Source: Candidatus Anaerotruncus excrementipullorum
Lineage (GTDB): Bacteria; Bacillota; Clostridia; Oscillospirales; Ruminococcaceae
Direction of reading: 5' to 3'
DNA: 37,046 nucleotides
Assembly: GCA_019114825.1 (NCBI GenBank)
Contig: DXES01000080.1
Coordinates: 1 to 37,046, forward strand
Both the position numbers and the translations under genes were made by a program. Below, piece by piece: positions 23,999-32,108 of this stretch. Below the pieces are notes generated by a model. It saw only the letters and a list, made by a program, of their open reading frames with translations, was not told where the DNA came from and searched no databases. Position 1 is the stretch's first letter; every line of letters starts with the position of its first letter.

Positions 23999-24928
23999 CT
24001 ATTCCCCGTAGAGGCCGGAGGAGAGATACCGGTCCCCCGAGTCGGGGGCCAGGGCCACAATCAGCTTTCCGGCGTTTTCCGGCCGCTGGGCCAGCCGGGC
24101 GGCAGCGCAGATGGCCGCCCCTGCCGAGTACCCGGCCAAAATCCCGTCGGTGCGGGCGATCTGGCGGCAGGTGTCCCGGGCATCCTGGGTGGAGACGGTG
24201 AGGAACAGGTCCACCGCCGAGCGGTCCAGGTTGCCGGGCAGGAAGTTGGCCCCGATCCCTTGGATGCCGTGGGGGCCGGCGTGGCCGGCGGTGACCAGGG
24301 GGGATTCAGCCGGCTCCACAGCGGCCACCTGGATGGCGGGGTTGTGGCGCTTGAGGGCCCGCCCCACCCCGGAGACGGTACCGCCGGTGCCGAAGCAGGC
24401 CACAAATACTGCCACCTGCCCATCGGTATCCCGGAGGATCTCCTGGGCGGTGGAGGTCTCGTGGGCGGCGGGGTTGGCGGGGTTGTCAAACTGCCGGGTC
24501 AAAAAGGCGCCGGGGGTCCGGGCAGCCAGCCGGTCGGCCTCCTCCACAGCCCCCTGCATCCCCGCTGCGGCGGGGGTGAGCACCAATTCGGCCCCCAGGG
24601 CGGCCAGCAGCTGCCGCCGCTCCAAGCTCATGTTCTCCGGCATGGTGAGCACCAGCCGGTACCCCCGGATGGCGCAGACGAACGCCAGGCCGATGCCGGT
24701 GTTCCCGGAGGTGGGTTCGATCACCACGCCGCCGGGGCCCAGCGCCCCCCGGGCCTCCGCGTCCAAAATCATGGCGTAGGCCGCCCGGTCCTTCACCGAG
24801 CCCAGGGGGTTGCGGGATTCCAGCTTCACCACCAGCCGGGCGGGCAGCTGGTGCAGGGCGTTGTAGCGGGTGAGCTCCACCAGCGGGGTGGAGCCGATGA
24901 GCTGTGTGAGGTCGTGCTTGATATACAT
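23999..24928 (-). CDS. cysK: Cysteine synthase (O-acetylserine sulfhydrylase)
   Basis: The protein has 309 residues. It is a fold-type II PLP enzyme that makes cysteine from O-acetylserine and sulfide. The PLP lysine is Lys46 in NPLGSVKDRAA. PTSGNTGIGLAFV binds the substrate carboxylate, CFGTGGTVSGVGR forms the phosphate cup, and GILAGYSAGAA is the Ser contact near the C-terminus. ATG at 24928 has AAAGGAG seven bases upstream; the open frame continues upstream only as non-coding sequence. It is divergent from ylxM and has its own promoter. It may link sulfide released by the C-S lyase-like gene at 6958 back to cysteine, but no regulatory link is visible. Confidence 0.94.
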   Translation of the reverse strand: MYIKHDLTQLIGSTPLVELTRYNALHQLPARLVVKLESRNPLGSVKDRAAYAMILDAEARGALGPGGVVIEPTSGNTGIGLAFVCAIRGYRLVLTMPENMSLERRQLLAALGAELVLTPAAAGMQGAVEEADRLAARTPGAFLTRQFDNPANPAAHETSTAQEILRDTDGQVAVFVACFGTGGTVSGVGRALKRHNPAIQVAAVEPAESPLVTAGHAGPHGIQGIGANFLPGNLDRSAVDLFLTVSTQDARDTCRQIARTDGILAGYSAGAAICAAARLAQRPENAGKLIVALAPDSGDRYLSSGLYGE

Positions 24929-25012
24929 GGCGCGCTCCTTTCCAGAGGGGGGAGGCCGCAGGCCCGGGCGCGGCAGCGTTTTGCAGGCCCGGCGCGGCCG
25001 GTTGATAATTTC

Positions 25013-25040
25013 ATTGTAGCACGCCAACTGGAAAAAACAA
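25013..25040 (-). promoter_or_regulatory. Extended -10 promoter of cysK
   Basis: On the minus strand, TTGTTT (25035-25040), 16 bases and TACAAT (25013-25018), with TGC directly before the -10. The leader is about 78 bases, too short for a T-box, and no riboswitch was recognised. Confidence 0.6.
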
Positions 25041-25088
25041 GGGAACTGGGCGGCCGGAAAAAAATTTCCCATATGTAAAGAAACCCAC

Positions 25089-25117
25089 TTGACAGCCAGC
25101 CCCCAATCCGGTATAAT
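25089..25117 (+). promoter_or_regulatory. Consensus sigma-A promoter of the ylxM-ffh operon
   Basis: TTGACA (25089-25094), 17 bases, TATAAT (25112-25117). Both boxes are perfect matches, as expected for an essential, constitutive operon. Confidence 0.88.
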
Positions 25118-25133
25118 ACCACAAGAGCATATG

Positions 25134-25154
25134 TGTAAAGCGAAAAACTTTACA
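25134..25154 (+). other. Leader hairpin and ATGTAAAG motif repeats before ylxM
   Basis: TGTAAAG (25134-25140) and CTTTACA (25148-25154) pair around an A-rich loop, near the predicted 5' end of the mRNA. A further ATGTAAAG lies at 25073-25080, just upstream of the -35. The role is unknown. Confidence 0.4.
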
Positions 25155-25171
25155 TAAAGGTGGTGCGGAGG

Positions 25172-25534
25172 ATGGCCAAAGACCTGCGGATCTCCCTGCT
25201 GTTGGACTTTTACGGGGACATGCTCACCGAAAAGCAGCGGGATGTGGTGGAGCTCTACTACAACGAGGACCTCTCCCTGGCGGAGATCGCCGCCCACAGC
25301 CAGATCACCCGCCAGGGCGTGCGGGACTCCATCAAGCGGGCGGAGGGGATCCTGTTGGACCTGGAGGAGCGGCTGGGCCTGGCCAAAAAGTTCCGCCAGA
25401 TCCAGGACGGCCTGGACGAGATGGCCGCCTGCGCCCGCCAGATCCAGGCCTTTAACGCCCGCCACGGGAACTTCCAGGAGGTTTCCGCCCCGGCTGCCCG
25501 GATTGTGGAGCTGGCCGGGAAACTCAACGACTGA
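25172..25534 (+). CDS. ylxM: YlxM/p13-family SRP-associated helix-turn-helix protein
   Basis: The protein has 120 residues. LLLDFYGDMLTEKQRDVVELYYNEDLSLAEIAAHSQITRQGVRDSIKRAEGILLDLE is the family core, a sigma region-4-like HTH. YlxM is encoded next to ffh in many Firmicutes and Mollicutes and is linked to signal-recognition-particle function. ATG 25172 is chosen with AAAGGTGG eight bases upstream; an in-frame GTG lies at 25160. ffh follows after 62 bases. Confidence 0.9.
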   Translation: MAKDLRISLLLDFYGDMLTEKQRDVVELYYNEDLSLAEIAAHSQITRQGVRDSIKRAEGILLDLEERLGLAKKFRQIQDGLDEMAACARQIQAFNARHGNFQEVSAPAARIVELAGKLND

Positions 25535-25596
25535 CAGGCCGCCGCCGCGCGCGGCGGAAAACTTCTAAGACCGAATTGGAAAGGGGGACGGACACC

Positions 25597-26985
25597 ATGG
25601 CGTTTGAGGGGCTTTCCGAAAAGCTCGGCGCGGTTTTCAAAAAGATGCGCGGCCGGGGGAAGCTCAAGGAGAGCGACATCAAGGAGGCCATGCGGGAGGT
25701 CCGGCTGGCCCTGCTGGAGGCGGACGTCAACTACAAGGTGGCCAAGGAGTTTGTGGCCAACGTCACCGCCAAGGCGGTGGGCGACGAGGTGCTGGAGAGC
25801 CTGACCCCCGCCCAGATGGTCATCAAGATCGTCAACGACGAGCTGACCACCCTCATGGGTTCGGAGAACGAGCGGCTGCACTTTGCCAGCAAGCCCCCCA
25901 CCATCGTCATGATGTGCGGCCTGCAGGGCTCCGGTAAGACCACCCACTCGGCCAAGCTGGCCCTCCACTTTAAAAGCCAGGGGCACCGCCCCCTGCTGGT
26001 GGCCTGCGACGTCTACCGCCCGGCGGCCATTGAGCAGCTGCAGGTGGTGGGGGCCAAGGCGGAGGTCCCCGTCTTTGAGATGGGGCAGGGGGACCCGGTG
26101 CAGATCGCCAAAAAGGCGGTCTCCCACGCCAAGGACTACGGCAACGACCTGGTGATCCTGGATACCGCCGGCCGCCTGCACATCGACGAGACCCTCATGG
26201 GGGAGCTGCAGAACATCAAAGCGGCGGTATCCCCCCAGGAGATCCTGCTGGTGGTGGACGCCATGGTGGGCCAGGACGCGGTGAATGTGGCGGAGAAGTT
26301 TAACGAGGCCCTGGGCATCGACGGCGTCATCCTCACCAAGCTGGACGGCGACACCCGGGGCGGCGCCGCCCTCTCGGTGCGGGCGGTCACCGGCAAGCCG
26401 ATCAAATTTGTGGGCACCGGCGAGAAGCTCCAGGACCTGGAGCCCTTCTACCCCGACCGCATGGCCTCCCGCATCCTGGGGATGGGGGATGTGCTCACCC
26501 TGATTGAAAAGGCCCAGGGGGAGCTGGACGCCCGCAAGGCCCAGGAGATGGCCCAAAAGCTCCGCCGCAGCACCTTTGATTTCAACGACATGCTGGAGCA
26601 GATGCAGCAGATCAAAAAGATGGGCCCCCTCTCCAACGTCATCAATATGCTGCCCGGCGTTTCGGGCAAGGTGAAGGACGAGGATGCCGAGAAGGGGGAG
26701 CAGGAGCTGCGCCGCACCGAGGCGATCATCCAGTCGATGACCCCCCAGGAGCGGGCGAAGCCCTCCCTGATCAACCCCTCCCGCAAGCGCCGGATTGCCG
26801 CTGGCAGCGGCACCCGGGTGGAGGATGTGAACCGGCTGCTGCGCCAGAATGAGCAGATGCAGAAGCTGTTCCGCCAGGTGGCGGCGGTGGGCAAAAAGGG
26901 CAAGCGCCGCCGCAACCCCTTCGGCGGGATGCCCCCGGGGATGCTGGGGGGCGGCGGGATGCCGCCGGGCGGCCTGCCGTTTTAA
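25597..26985 (+). CDS. ffh: Signal recognition particle protein Ffh (SRP54)
   Basis: The protein has 462 residues. The N domain starts FEGLSEKLGAVFKKMRG. The G domain has the P-loop GLQGSGKTTHSAKLA, DVYRPAAIEQL, LDTAGRLHIDE, TKLDGDTRGGAAL and the closing GTGEKLQDLEPFYPDRMASRILGMGD. The Met-rich M domain includes MLEQMQQIKKMGPLSNVINMLPG and ends in a Gly/Met/Pro tail. Ffh binds 4.5S RNA and signal peptides of nascent membrane and secreted proteins and delivers ribosomes to FtsY. AAAGGGGG precedes the ATG at 25597. rpsP follows after 65 bases. Confidence 0.96.
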   Translation: MAFEGLSEKLGAVFKKMRGRGKLKESDIKEAMREVRLALLEADVNYKVAKEFVANVTAKAVGDEVLESLTPAQMVIKIVNDELTTLMGSENERLHFASKPPTIVMMCGLQGSGKTTHSAKLALHFKSQGHRPLLVACDVYRPAAIEQLQVVGAKAEVPVFEMGQGDPVQIAKKAVSHAKDYGNDLVILDTAGRLHIDETLMGELQNIKAAVSPQEILLVVDAMVGQDAVNVAEKFNEALGIDGVILTKLDGDTRGGAALSVRAVTGKPIKFVGTGEKLQDLEPFYPDRMASRILGMGDVLTLIEKAQGELDARKAQEMAQKLRRSTFDFNDMLEQMQQIKKMGPLSNVINMLPGVSGKVKDEDAEKGEQELRRTEAIIQSMTPQERAKPSLINPSRKRRIAAGSGTRVEDVNRLLRQNEQMQKLFRQVAAVGKKGKRRRNPFGGMPPGMLGGGGMPPGGLPF

Positions 26986-27050
26986 ATTGGTTCCTGCCGG
27001 GTTTCCGGTGGACATAGATGTTCTTGCAAAATGATTAGGAGGTGACATAC

Positions 27051-27293
27051 ATGGCAGTTAAGATCAGACTCAGAAGAATGGGTGCGAAAAAGGCTCCCTT
27101 CTACCGCATCGTGGTGGCGGATTCCCGCTATCCCCGGGACGGCCGTTTCATCGAGGAGATCGGTTACTACGACCCCACCAAGGACCCCTCGGTGATCAAG
27201 GTGGACGGCGAGAAGGCGAAGAAGTGGCTCTCCAACGGCGCGCAGCCCACCGATACCGTCAAGGCGCTGCTGAAGATCGAAGGTGTGCTCTAA
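27051..27293 (+). CDS. rpsP: 30S ribosomal protein S16
   Basis: The protein has 80 residues, with [26 protein letters not shown] and [10 protein letters not shown] typical of S16, which binds 16S rRNA in the body of the small subunit. The start is fixed by AGGAGGTGA and by the conserved N-terminus. It lies between ffh and khpA as in many Firmicutes. Confidence 0.97.
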   Translation: MAVKIRLRRMGAKKAPFYRIVVADSRYPRDGRFIEEIGYYDPTKDPSVIKVDGEKAKKWLSNGAQPTDTVKALLKIEGVL

Positions 27294-27317
27294 TGCACGC
27301 CGGGGAGGGAGATCATC

Positions 27318-27551
27318 TTGGATAAGCTGATCATTGCCATTGCCCAGGGCCTTGTAGAGGAGAAGGACGCCGTCCGTGTGACGGTGGACGAACCCGACGA
27401 GGAGGGCACCGTGGTCTACCATCTCCATGTTGCCTCCGGCGACATGGGCCGGGTGATTGGAAAACAGGGCCGGATCGCCAAGGCGATCCGCACGGTGGTC
27501 CGTGCGGCGGCCAACCGGGCTGAGATGAAGGTCGCGGTGGAGATCGACTGA
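27318..27551 (+). CDS. khpA: KH-domain RNA-binding protein KhpA
   Basis: The protein has 77 residues. The single KH domain shows GRVIGKQGRIAKAIRTVV with the GxxG loop. In Firmicutes KhpA pairs with KhpB and binds RNA, with effects on cell division and elongation. The start is TTG at 27318, eight bases after a GGGGAGGGA site; no in-frame ATG gives the conserved N-terminus. A terminator hairpin follows directly. Confidence 0.93.
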   Translation: MDKLIIAIAQGLVEEKDAVRVTVDEPDEEGTVVYHLHVASGDMGRVIGKQGRIAKAIRTVVRAAANRAEMKVAVEID

Positions 27552-27584
27552 AAAATGGGAAGGTGCGAGCCTTCCCATTTTTTG
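27552..27584 (+). terminator. Terminator or attenuator between khpA and rimM
   Basis: Arms 27552-27564 and 27571-27583 (13 bp, six-base loop) end in a T run. It begins at the khpA stop and splits the usual rpsP-khpA-rimM-trmD operon, perhaps with partial read-through. Confidence 0.8.
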
Positions 27585-27636
27585 CAGGCGGATTTGCAGA
27601 CACAGCCCCCGCCAGGCGGGGACATAGGAGGCGCGG

Positions 27637-28146
27637 ATGAAAAAGGAATTTTTGGAGTGCGGCAAGATCGTCAGCACCCACGGCGTCCGGGGAGAGGTGC
27701 GGGTCCAGCCCTGGTGCGATACGCCGGACTTTTTGGAACAGTTCGACACCCTCTGGACCGGCCGGGGCCGCGCCCCTGTCCATGTCCAGCGGGCCCGGGC
27801 CCACGGCAACATCGTCATCCTCAAGCTGGAGGGGGTGGATACGGTGGAGCAGGCGGCGGCCTGCCGCGGCCAGGTGCTCTACCTGCGCCGGGACCAGATC
27901 CCCCTGGAGGAGGGGGAATACCTGGTCCAGGACCTGTTGGGCTGCCGGGTGGTGGATGCGGATACCGGCGCCGACTACGGCCAGGTGTATGACGTGCGCC
28001 CCACCGGCGCCAACGACGTCTACTACCTGCGGGACGCCCAGGGCCGGGAGCGGCTGGTGCCCGCCATCCCCCAGGTGGTGCTGGAGCGGGATATCGATGG
28101 GGGGGTCATCACCATCCGCCCGCTGGAGGGGCTGTTCGATGATTAA
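27637..28146 (+). CDS. rimM: Ribosome maturation factor RimM
   Basis: The protein has 169 residues. The N-terminal barrel starts FLECGKIVSTHGVRGEVRVQPW. The C-terminal PRC-type barrel contains YLVQDLLGCRVVD and ends VPAIPQVVLERDIDGGVITIRPLEGL. RimM assists 30S head assembly around S19. AGGAGG lies five bases before the ATG. Its end overlaps the trmD start. Confidence 0.95.
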   Translation: MKKEFLECGKIVSTHGVRGEVRVQPWCDTPDFLEQFDTLWTGRGRAPVHVQRARAHGNIVILKLEGVDTVEQAAACRGQVLYLRRDQIPLEEGEYLVQDLLGCRVVDADTGADYGQVYDVRPTGANDVYYLRDAQGRERLVPAIPQVVLERDIDGGVITIRPLEGLFDD

Positions 28147-28882
28147 GATGGATATCGCCACCCTGTTCCCGGAGATGTGCGAGGCGGTGCTCTCCGCCAG
28201 CATCATCGGCCGGGCCAGGAAGGCGGGGCTTTTGGATATCCGCTGCTGGCAGATCCGCAATTACACGGTGGATAAGCACCGGAATGTGGACGACACCCCC
28301 TATGGGCCGGGCAAGGGGATGCTTTTGCAGGCGGACCCCCTCTACCGGGCCTGGAAGGCGGTCTGCGCCTACCGGGCCAGCCGCCCCCATGTGATCTACC
28401 TGACCCCCCAGGGCCGGACGCTGACCCAGCAGCGGGCCAAGGAGCTGGCCCAGATGGACCACCTCTACCTGATGTGCGGCCACTATGAGGGGGTGGACCA
28501 GCGGGTGCTGGATGAGATTGTGGATGAGGAGCTGTCCATCGGGGACTATGTGCTCACCGGCGGGGAGCTGGGGGCGCTGGTGGTCTGCGACTGCGTGGGC
28601 CGGCTCTGCCCCGGCGTGCTGGCGGACGAGAGCTGCTTTACCGAGGAGAGCCATTGGAATGGCCTGCTGGAGTACCCCCAGTACACCAAACCGGCGGTGT
28701 GGCATGGGGTAGCGGTGCCGCAGGTGATCACCAACGGCAACCACGCCGCCATCGCCCGCTGGCGGCGGGAGATGTCCCTAAAGGCCACCTATGAGAAGCG
28801 CCCGGAGCTGCTGCGGACCGCCCCTTTGAATGAGAAGGACCGGTGGTATCTGCGCACGTTGGGCTGGACGGAGGAGGCGTAG
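28139..28882 (+). CDS. trmD: tRNA (guanine-N1-)-methyltransferase TrmD
   Basis: The protein has 247 residues. It makes m1G37 in tRNAs to prevent frameshifting. Motifs: IATLFPEM, DDTPYGPGKGMLL, YLTPQGRTLTQQRA, CGHYEGVDQRV and IGDYVLTGGELGALV of the trefoil-knot SAM site, then GLLEYPQYTKP and GNHAAIARWR. ATG at 28139 overlaps the rimM stop and has GGAGGGG eight bases upstream; ATG 28148 is a weaker alternative. The usual rplS does not follow; a DUF554 gene does. Confidence 0.96.
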   Translation: MIKMDIATLFPEMCEAVLSASIIGRARKAGLLDIRCWQIRNYTVDKHRNVDDTPYGPGKGMLLQADPLYRAWKAVCAYRASRPHVIYLTPQGRTLTQQRAKELAQMDHLYLMCGHYEGVDQRVLDEIVDEELSIGDYVLTGGELGALVVCDCVGRLCPGVLADESCFTEESHWNGLLEYPQYTKPAVWHGVAVPQVITNGNHAAIARWRREMSLKATYEKRPELLRTAPLNEKDRWYLRTLGWTEEA

Positions 28883-28885
28883 GCC

Positions 28886-29602
28886 ATGGGGACGATTGTA
28901 AATAGCGCCGCAGTCCTGGTGGGCGGCCTGCTGGGGCTGCTGCTCCGGCAGGGCCTGTCCAAGCGGATCGAGGAGATCGCCATGAAGCTATTGGGCCTCT
29001 CGGTCTTTTTGGTGGGGCTGGAGGGGACGCTCTCGGCCATGATGACGGTGGACGGGGAAGGGAGGCTGGCCGCCTCCGGGTCGCTGCTTTTGATCGTGAG
29101 CCTGCTGGTGGGCGGCGTGCTGGGCACCGGACTGGACATCGACGGGGTGCTCCAACGGGGCGGCCGCCTGGTGGAGCAGCGGCTGGGCCGGGAGGGGTTT
29201 GCCCGGGGGTTTGTGAACACCTCCCTGATCGTCTGCGTGGGGGCGATGGCGGTGATCGGGGCCCTCAACGACGGCCTCACCGGGGACAGCAGCGTGCTGT
29301 TCGTCAAGGCGGCCATGGACTTTGTGATCGCGGTGGTGCTGGCCTCCACACTGGGGTTCGGGGTGCCCTTCGCCTTTTTGCCGGTGCTGGTCTACCAAGG
29401 GGCGATCACGCTGGCGGCCGGCTGGCTGGCTCCGGTGGTCACAGGGACGCTGCTGGACGGCATCTGCATGGTGGGGTATGCCATTGTGGTGCTCATCGGG
29501 ACCAACTTTTTGGGCTGGACCGACATCCCCACCGCCAACCTGCTGCCCGCCCTGGCCGGGCCGGTGCTCTACGAGGTGGTTTTGCGCCTGATTCCGGGCT
29601 GA
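28886..29602 (+). CDS. DUF554 family membrane protein
   Basis: The protein has 238 residues and about seven hydrophobic segments. The start GTIVNSAAVLVGGLLGLLL, the central GFVNTSLIVCVGAMAVIGALNDGL and the late GTNFLG motif are those of DUF554 (YdfK-like) proteins. They sit in the cytoplasmic membrane and are of unknown function. The gene begins three bases after trmD and is probably translated with it. A GC-rich hairpin (29609-29637) follows, without a T-tract. Confidence 0.88.
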   Translation: MGTIVNSAAVLVGGLLGLLLRQGLSKRIEEIAMKLLGLSVFLVGLEGTLSAMMTVDGEGRLAASGSLLLIVSLLVGGVLGTGLDIDGVLQRGGRLVEQRLGREGFARGFVNTSLIVCVGAMAVIGALNDGLTGDSSVLFVKAAMDFVIAVVLASTLGFGVPFAFLPVLVYQGAITLAAGWLAPVVTGTLLDGICMVGYAIVVLIGTNFLGWTDIPTANLLPALAGPVLYEVVLRLIPG

Positions 29603-29764
29603 TCCGACGTCCTTTTCCGCCCCCGGCGGAAAAGGACAGGCGAACTGCTGTAATTGTTGAAAACTTTGTAGCGGATTTGCACAAATACGCCGGAAGCGTT
29701 TTGGGGCGGAACTGGAAAACTGAGAGAAAAAGCGCGGACCCCAGGAAAACTATGACAAAAGTGA

Positions 29765-29793
29765 TTGACGCTTTCCCGCAATCCGCTTATAAT
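29765..29793 (+). promoter_or_regulatory. Sigma-A promoter of the HPr gene
   Basis: TTGACG (29765-29770), 17 bases, TATAAT (29788-29793). It is a near-consensus promoter with a leader of about 47 bases. Confidence 0.85.
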
Positions 29794-29846
29794 AATAACA
29801 TCCTGCGAACTGCGCCCACATACTTATGCAATAGGAGAGTAGCGAA

Positions 29847-30110
29847 ATGTTTGTGAAAGAAGTTGCTGTTCAGAACCAGGTCGGCCTCCATGCCCGCCCT
29901 GCCACTTTCTTTATCCAGAAGGCCAACGAGTACAAATCCTCCATCTGGGTGGAGAAGGAGGAGCGCCGGGTGAATGCCAAGAGCCTGCTGGGCGTCCTCT
30001 CCCTGGGGATCGTCGGCGGCACCACCATCCGGATCATTGCGGACGGCTCCGACGAGCAGGCCGCGGTGGAGGGCCTGGTGAAACTGGTGGAGTCCGGCTT
30101 TACCGAGTAA
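29847..30110 (+). CDS. ptsH: HPr family phosphocarrier protein
   Basis: The protein has 87 residues. GLHARPA holds His15, the phosphorylation site used by enzyme I, and NAKSLLGVLSL holds Ser46, the HPr-kinase site of Firmicutes. Both are present, so it can act in sugar uptake and in catabolite control. AGGAGAG precedes the ATG. It has its own promoter and terminator and is monocistronic. No other PTS gene is nearby. Confidence 0.93.
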   Translation: MFVKEVAVQNQVGLHARPATFFIQKANEYKSSIWVEKEERRVNAKSLLGVLSLGIVGGTTIRIIADGSDEQAAVEGLVKLVESGFTE

Positions 30111-30127
30111 GTTTGTGTGTGAAACCA

Positions 30128-30162
30128 GAAAAAACGCCGTCCGGCTTTCGGCGGCGTTTTTT
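30128..30162 (+). terminator. Rho-independent terminator after the HPr gene
   Basis: An A-rich left flank, the ACGCCG/CGGCGT stem extended by CCG/CGG, and a run of T form a good terminator 17 bases after the HPr stop. Confidence 0.88.
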
Positions 30163-30209
30163 GTTTCCCCCAAAAATCCGCCGCCCGCCGGGCGGGAAAG
30201 GAGCGCCGT

Positions 30210-32051
30210 ATGATGGAGAACCCCCGCCTCCCCTATCTGGCCCAAAAGGCCCACAAGCTCCCCCTGCTGCCGGGGGTGTACATCATGCGCAACAAGGCCG
30301 GGGAGATCATCTACATCGGCAAGGCCAAGGCGCTGAAAAACCGGGTGAGCAGCTACTTCCGCTCGGTGGAAAAGCACCTGCCCAAGGTCTACAAGATGGT
30401 CAGCCAGGTGGAGGACTTCGACTATATCCTCTGCGACAGCGAGTTTGAGGCTCTGGTGCTGGAGTGCAGCCTGATCAAGCAGCACACCCCCAAATACAAC
30501 ATCCTGCTCAAGGATGACAAGGGCTACAGCTATATCAAGGTGGCCCCCAAGCAGTGGAGCCGCATCCGCCAGGCGTTCCAGAAGGACGACCCCGAGGCGG
30601 AGTATATCGGCCCCTACATCTCCTCCTTTGTGGTCACCGAGACGGTGGACGAGGCCAACCGGGCGTTTCTGCTGCCCACCTGCAACCGCAGGTTCCCTCA
30701 GGAGTTCGGCAAGGGCCGTCCCTGCCTCAACTTTTACATCAAGCGGTGCATGGGGGTCTGCCGGGGGAAAATCTCCCTGGAGGAGTATAACGAGATCCTC
30801 GCCCAGGCCCTGGACTACATCCGGGGGGGCAGCAGCCAGAGCATCCAGACCCTCACCCGCCGGATGGAGGAGTGCGCCGAAAATATGCAGTTTGAGAAGG
30901 CCGCCCAGCTGCGGGACCGGATCCGGGCGATCCAGAGGATCGGGGAGTCCCAGAAGGTGGTGGAGGCCAAGGGGGCGGTGGACCAGGATGTGATCGCCCT
31001 GGCCCGCACCGAGGACAACGCCTGCGCGGTGGTGCTCAAGTTCCGGGGGGAGCGGCTGGTGGATAAGCAGGACTTCCTGCTGGGGCCGGTGGACGACCTG
31101 GCGGAAGCCCGGCTGGAGTTTCTGTTGCGCTACTACACCACCCGCACCGATTTTCCCCGCCGGGTCCAGCTGGACGGGGAGATCGAGGACATGGAGATCG
31201 CCCAGCAGCTTTTGAGCCAGGAGGCCGGCCGCCGGGTGGAGCTGCATGTGCCCCAGCGGGGGGAGCAGCTGCGGCTGGTGGAGATGGCCAAGCAGAACGC
31301 CGCCGAAAAGCTCTCCCAGCGGATGCAGCGCACCGGCCGGGAGGTGGCCGCCCTGGATGAGCTGGCCCGCCTGCTGGGGCTGGAGAAGCCCCCCGCCTAT
31401 ATCGAGTCGTACGACATCTCCAACATCGGCTCGGATACAGTGGTCGCGGGGATGGTGGTATTTGAAAACGGCCGCCCCCTGCGCAAATGCTACCGCAAGT
31501 TCACCATCAAGACGGTGGAGGGCACCGATGACTACGCCAGCATGCGGGAGGTGCTCTCCCGCCGGTTTGCCCGCTACCTGGACCCGGCGCAGCAGGACGA
31601 GGCGTTCGACCGGCTGCCCGACCTGATCCTGCTGGACGGGGGCAAGGGGCATGTGGCGGCGGTGGCCCCGGTGCTGGCCGGGATGGGCATCCAGGTGCCC
31701 CTCTTCGGCATGGTGAAGGATGACCGCCACCGCACCCGGGCGATTGCCCAGTCGGGCGGGGAGATCGCCATCGCCAGCCACCGCAGCGCCTTTACGCTGG
31801 TCTCCGCCATCCAGGAGGAGGTCCACCGGTATTCCATCTCCTTTTCCCGCCAAAAGCACCAGAAGAACGCCTTCGCCTCCACCCTCACCCGGTGCGAAGG
31901 GATTGGGGAGAAGCGGGCGGCCCAGCTGCTGCGCCAGTTCAAGACGATGAAGGCCCTGCGGGCCGCCTCGCCGGAGGAGCTGGCCCAGGTCAAGGGGCTG
32001 GGGAAGGGGGCCGCCCAGCGGCTCTACGACTTTTTGCATGGGGAAGATTGA
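30210..32051 (+). CDS. uvrC: Excinuclease ABC subunit C
   Basis: The protein has 613 residues. The N-terminal GIY-YIG nuclease domain has GVYIMRNKAGEIIYIGKAK, CNRRFPQEFGKGRPCLNFYIKRCMGVC is the Cys-rich segment, and a UVR motif (MEECAENMQFEKAAQLRDRI) binds UvrB. The RNase H-like 5' nuclease follows (ESYDISNIGSDTVVAGMVVFENG, LILLDGGKGH) and tandem helix-hairpin-helix motifs end the protein (IGEKRAAQLL, VKGLGKGAAQRL). It cuts both sides of bulky DNA lesions in nucleotide excision repair. AAAGGAG lies six bases before the first of two adjacent ATG codons. Confidence 0.96.
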   Translation: MMENPRLPYLAQKAHKLPLLPGVYIMRNKAGEIIYIGKAKALKNRVSSYFRSVEKHLPKVYKMVSQVEDFDYILCDSEFEALVLECSLIKQHTPKYNILLKDDKGYSYIKVAPKQWSRIRQAFQKDDPEAEYIGPYISSFVVTETVDEANRAFLLPTCNRRFPQEFGKGRPCLNFYIKRCMGVCRGKISLEEYNEILAQALDYIRGGSSQSIQTLTRRMEECAENMQFEKAAQLRDRIRAIQRIGESQKVVEAKGAVDQDVIALARTEDNACAVVLKFRGERLVDKQDFLLGPVDDLAEARLEFLLRYYTTRTDFPRRVQLDGEIEDMEIAQQLLSQEAGRRVELHVPQRGEQLRLVEMAKQNAAEKLSQRMQRTGREVAALDELARLLGLEKPPAYIESYDISNIGSDTVVAGMVVFENGRPLRKCYRKFTIKTVEGTDDYASMREVLSRRFARYLDPAQQDEAFDRLPDLILLDGGKGHVAAVAPVLAGMGIQVPLFGMVKDDRHRTRAIAQSGGEIAIASHRSAFTLVSAIQEEVHRYSISFSRQKHQKNAFASTLTRCEGIGEKRAAQLLRQFKTMKALRAASPEELAQVKGLGKGAAQRLYDFLHGED

Positions 32052-32108
32052 CAAACGGCGGAAAATTGCGGATAATAGAGAGGACCTGGACAAGAAGGGG
32101 GAGGCTAC

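Noticed and set aside
24929-25012. Possible T-box or riboswitch in the cysK leader
   Set aside because: The leader is about 78 bases and lacks a T-box sequence or any riboswitch core I can recognise.
29609-29637. GC-rich hairpin after the DUF554 gene as a terminator
   Set aside because: The 12-bp stem is clear but no T-tract follows, so it was not listed as a terminator.
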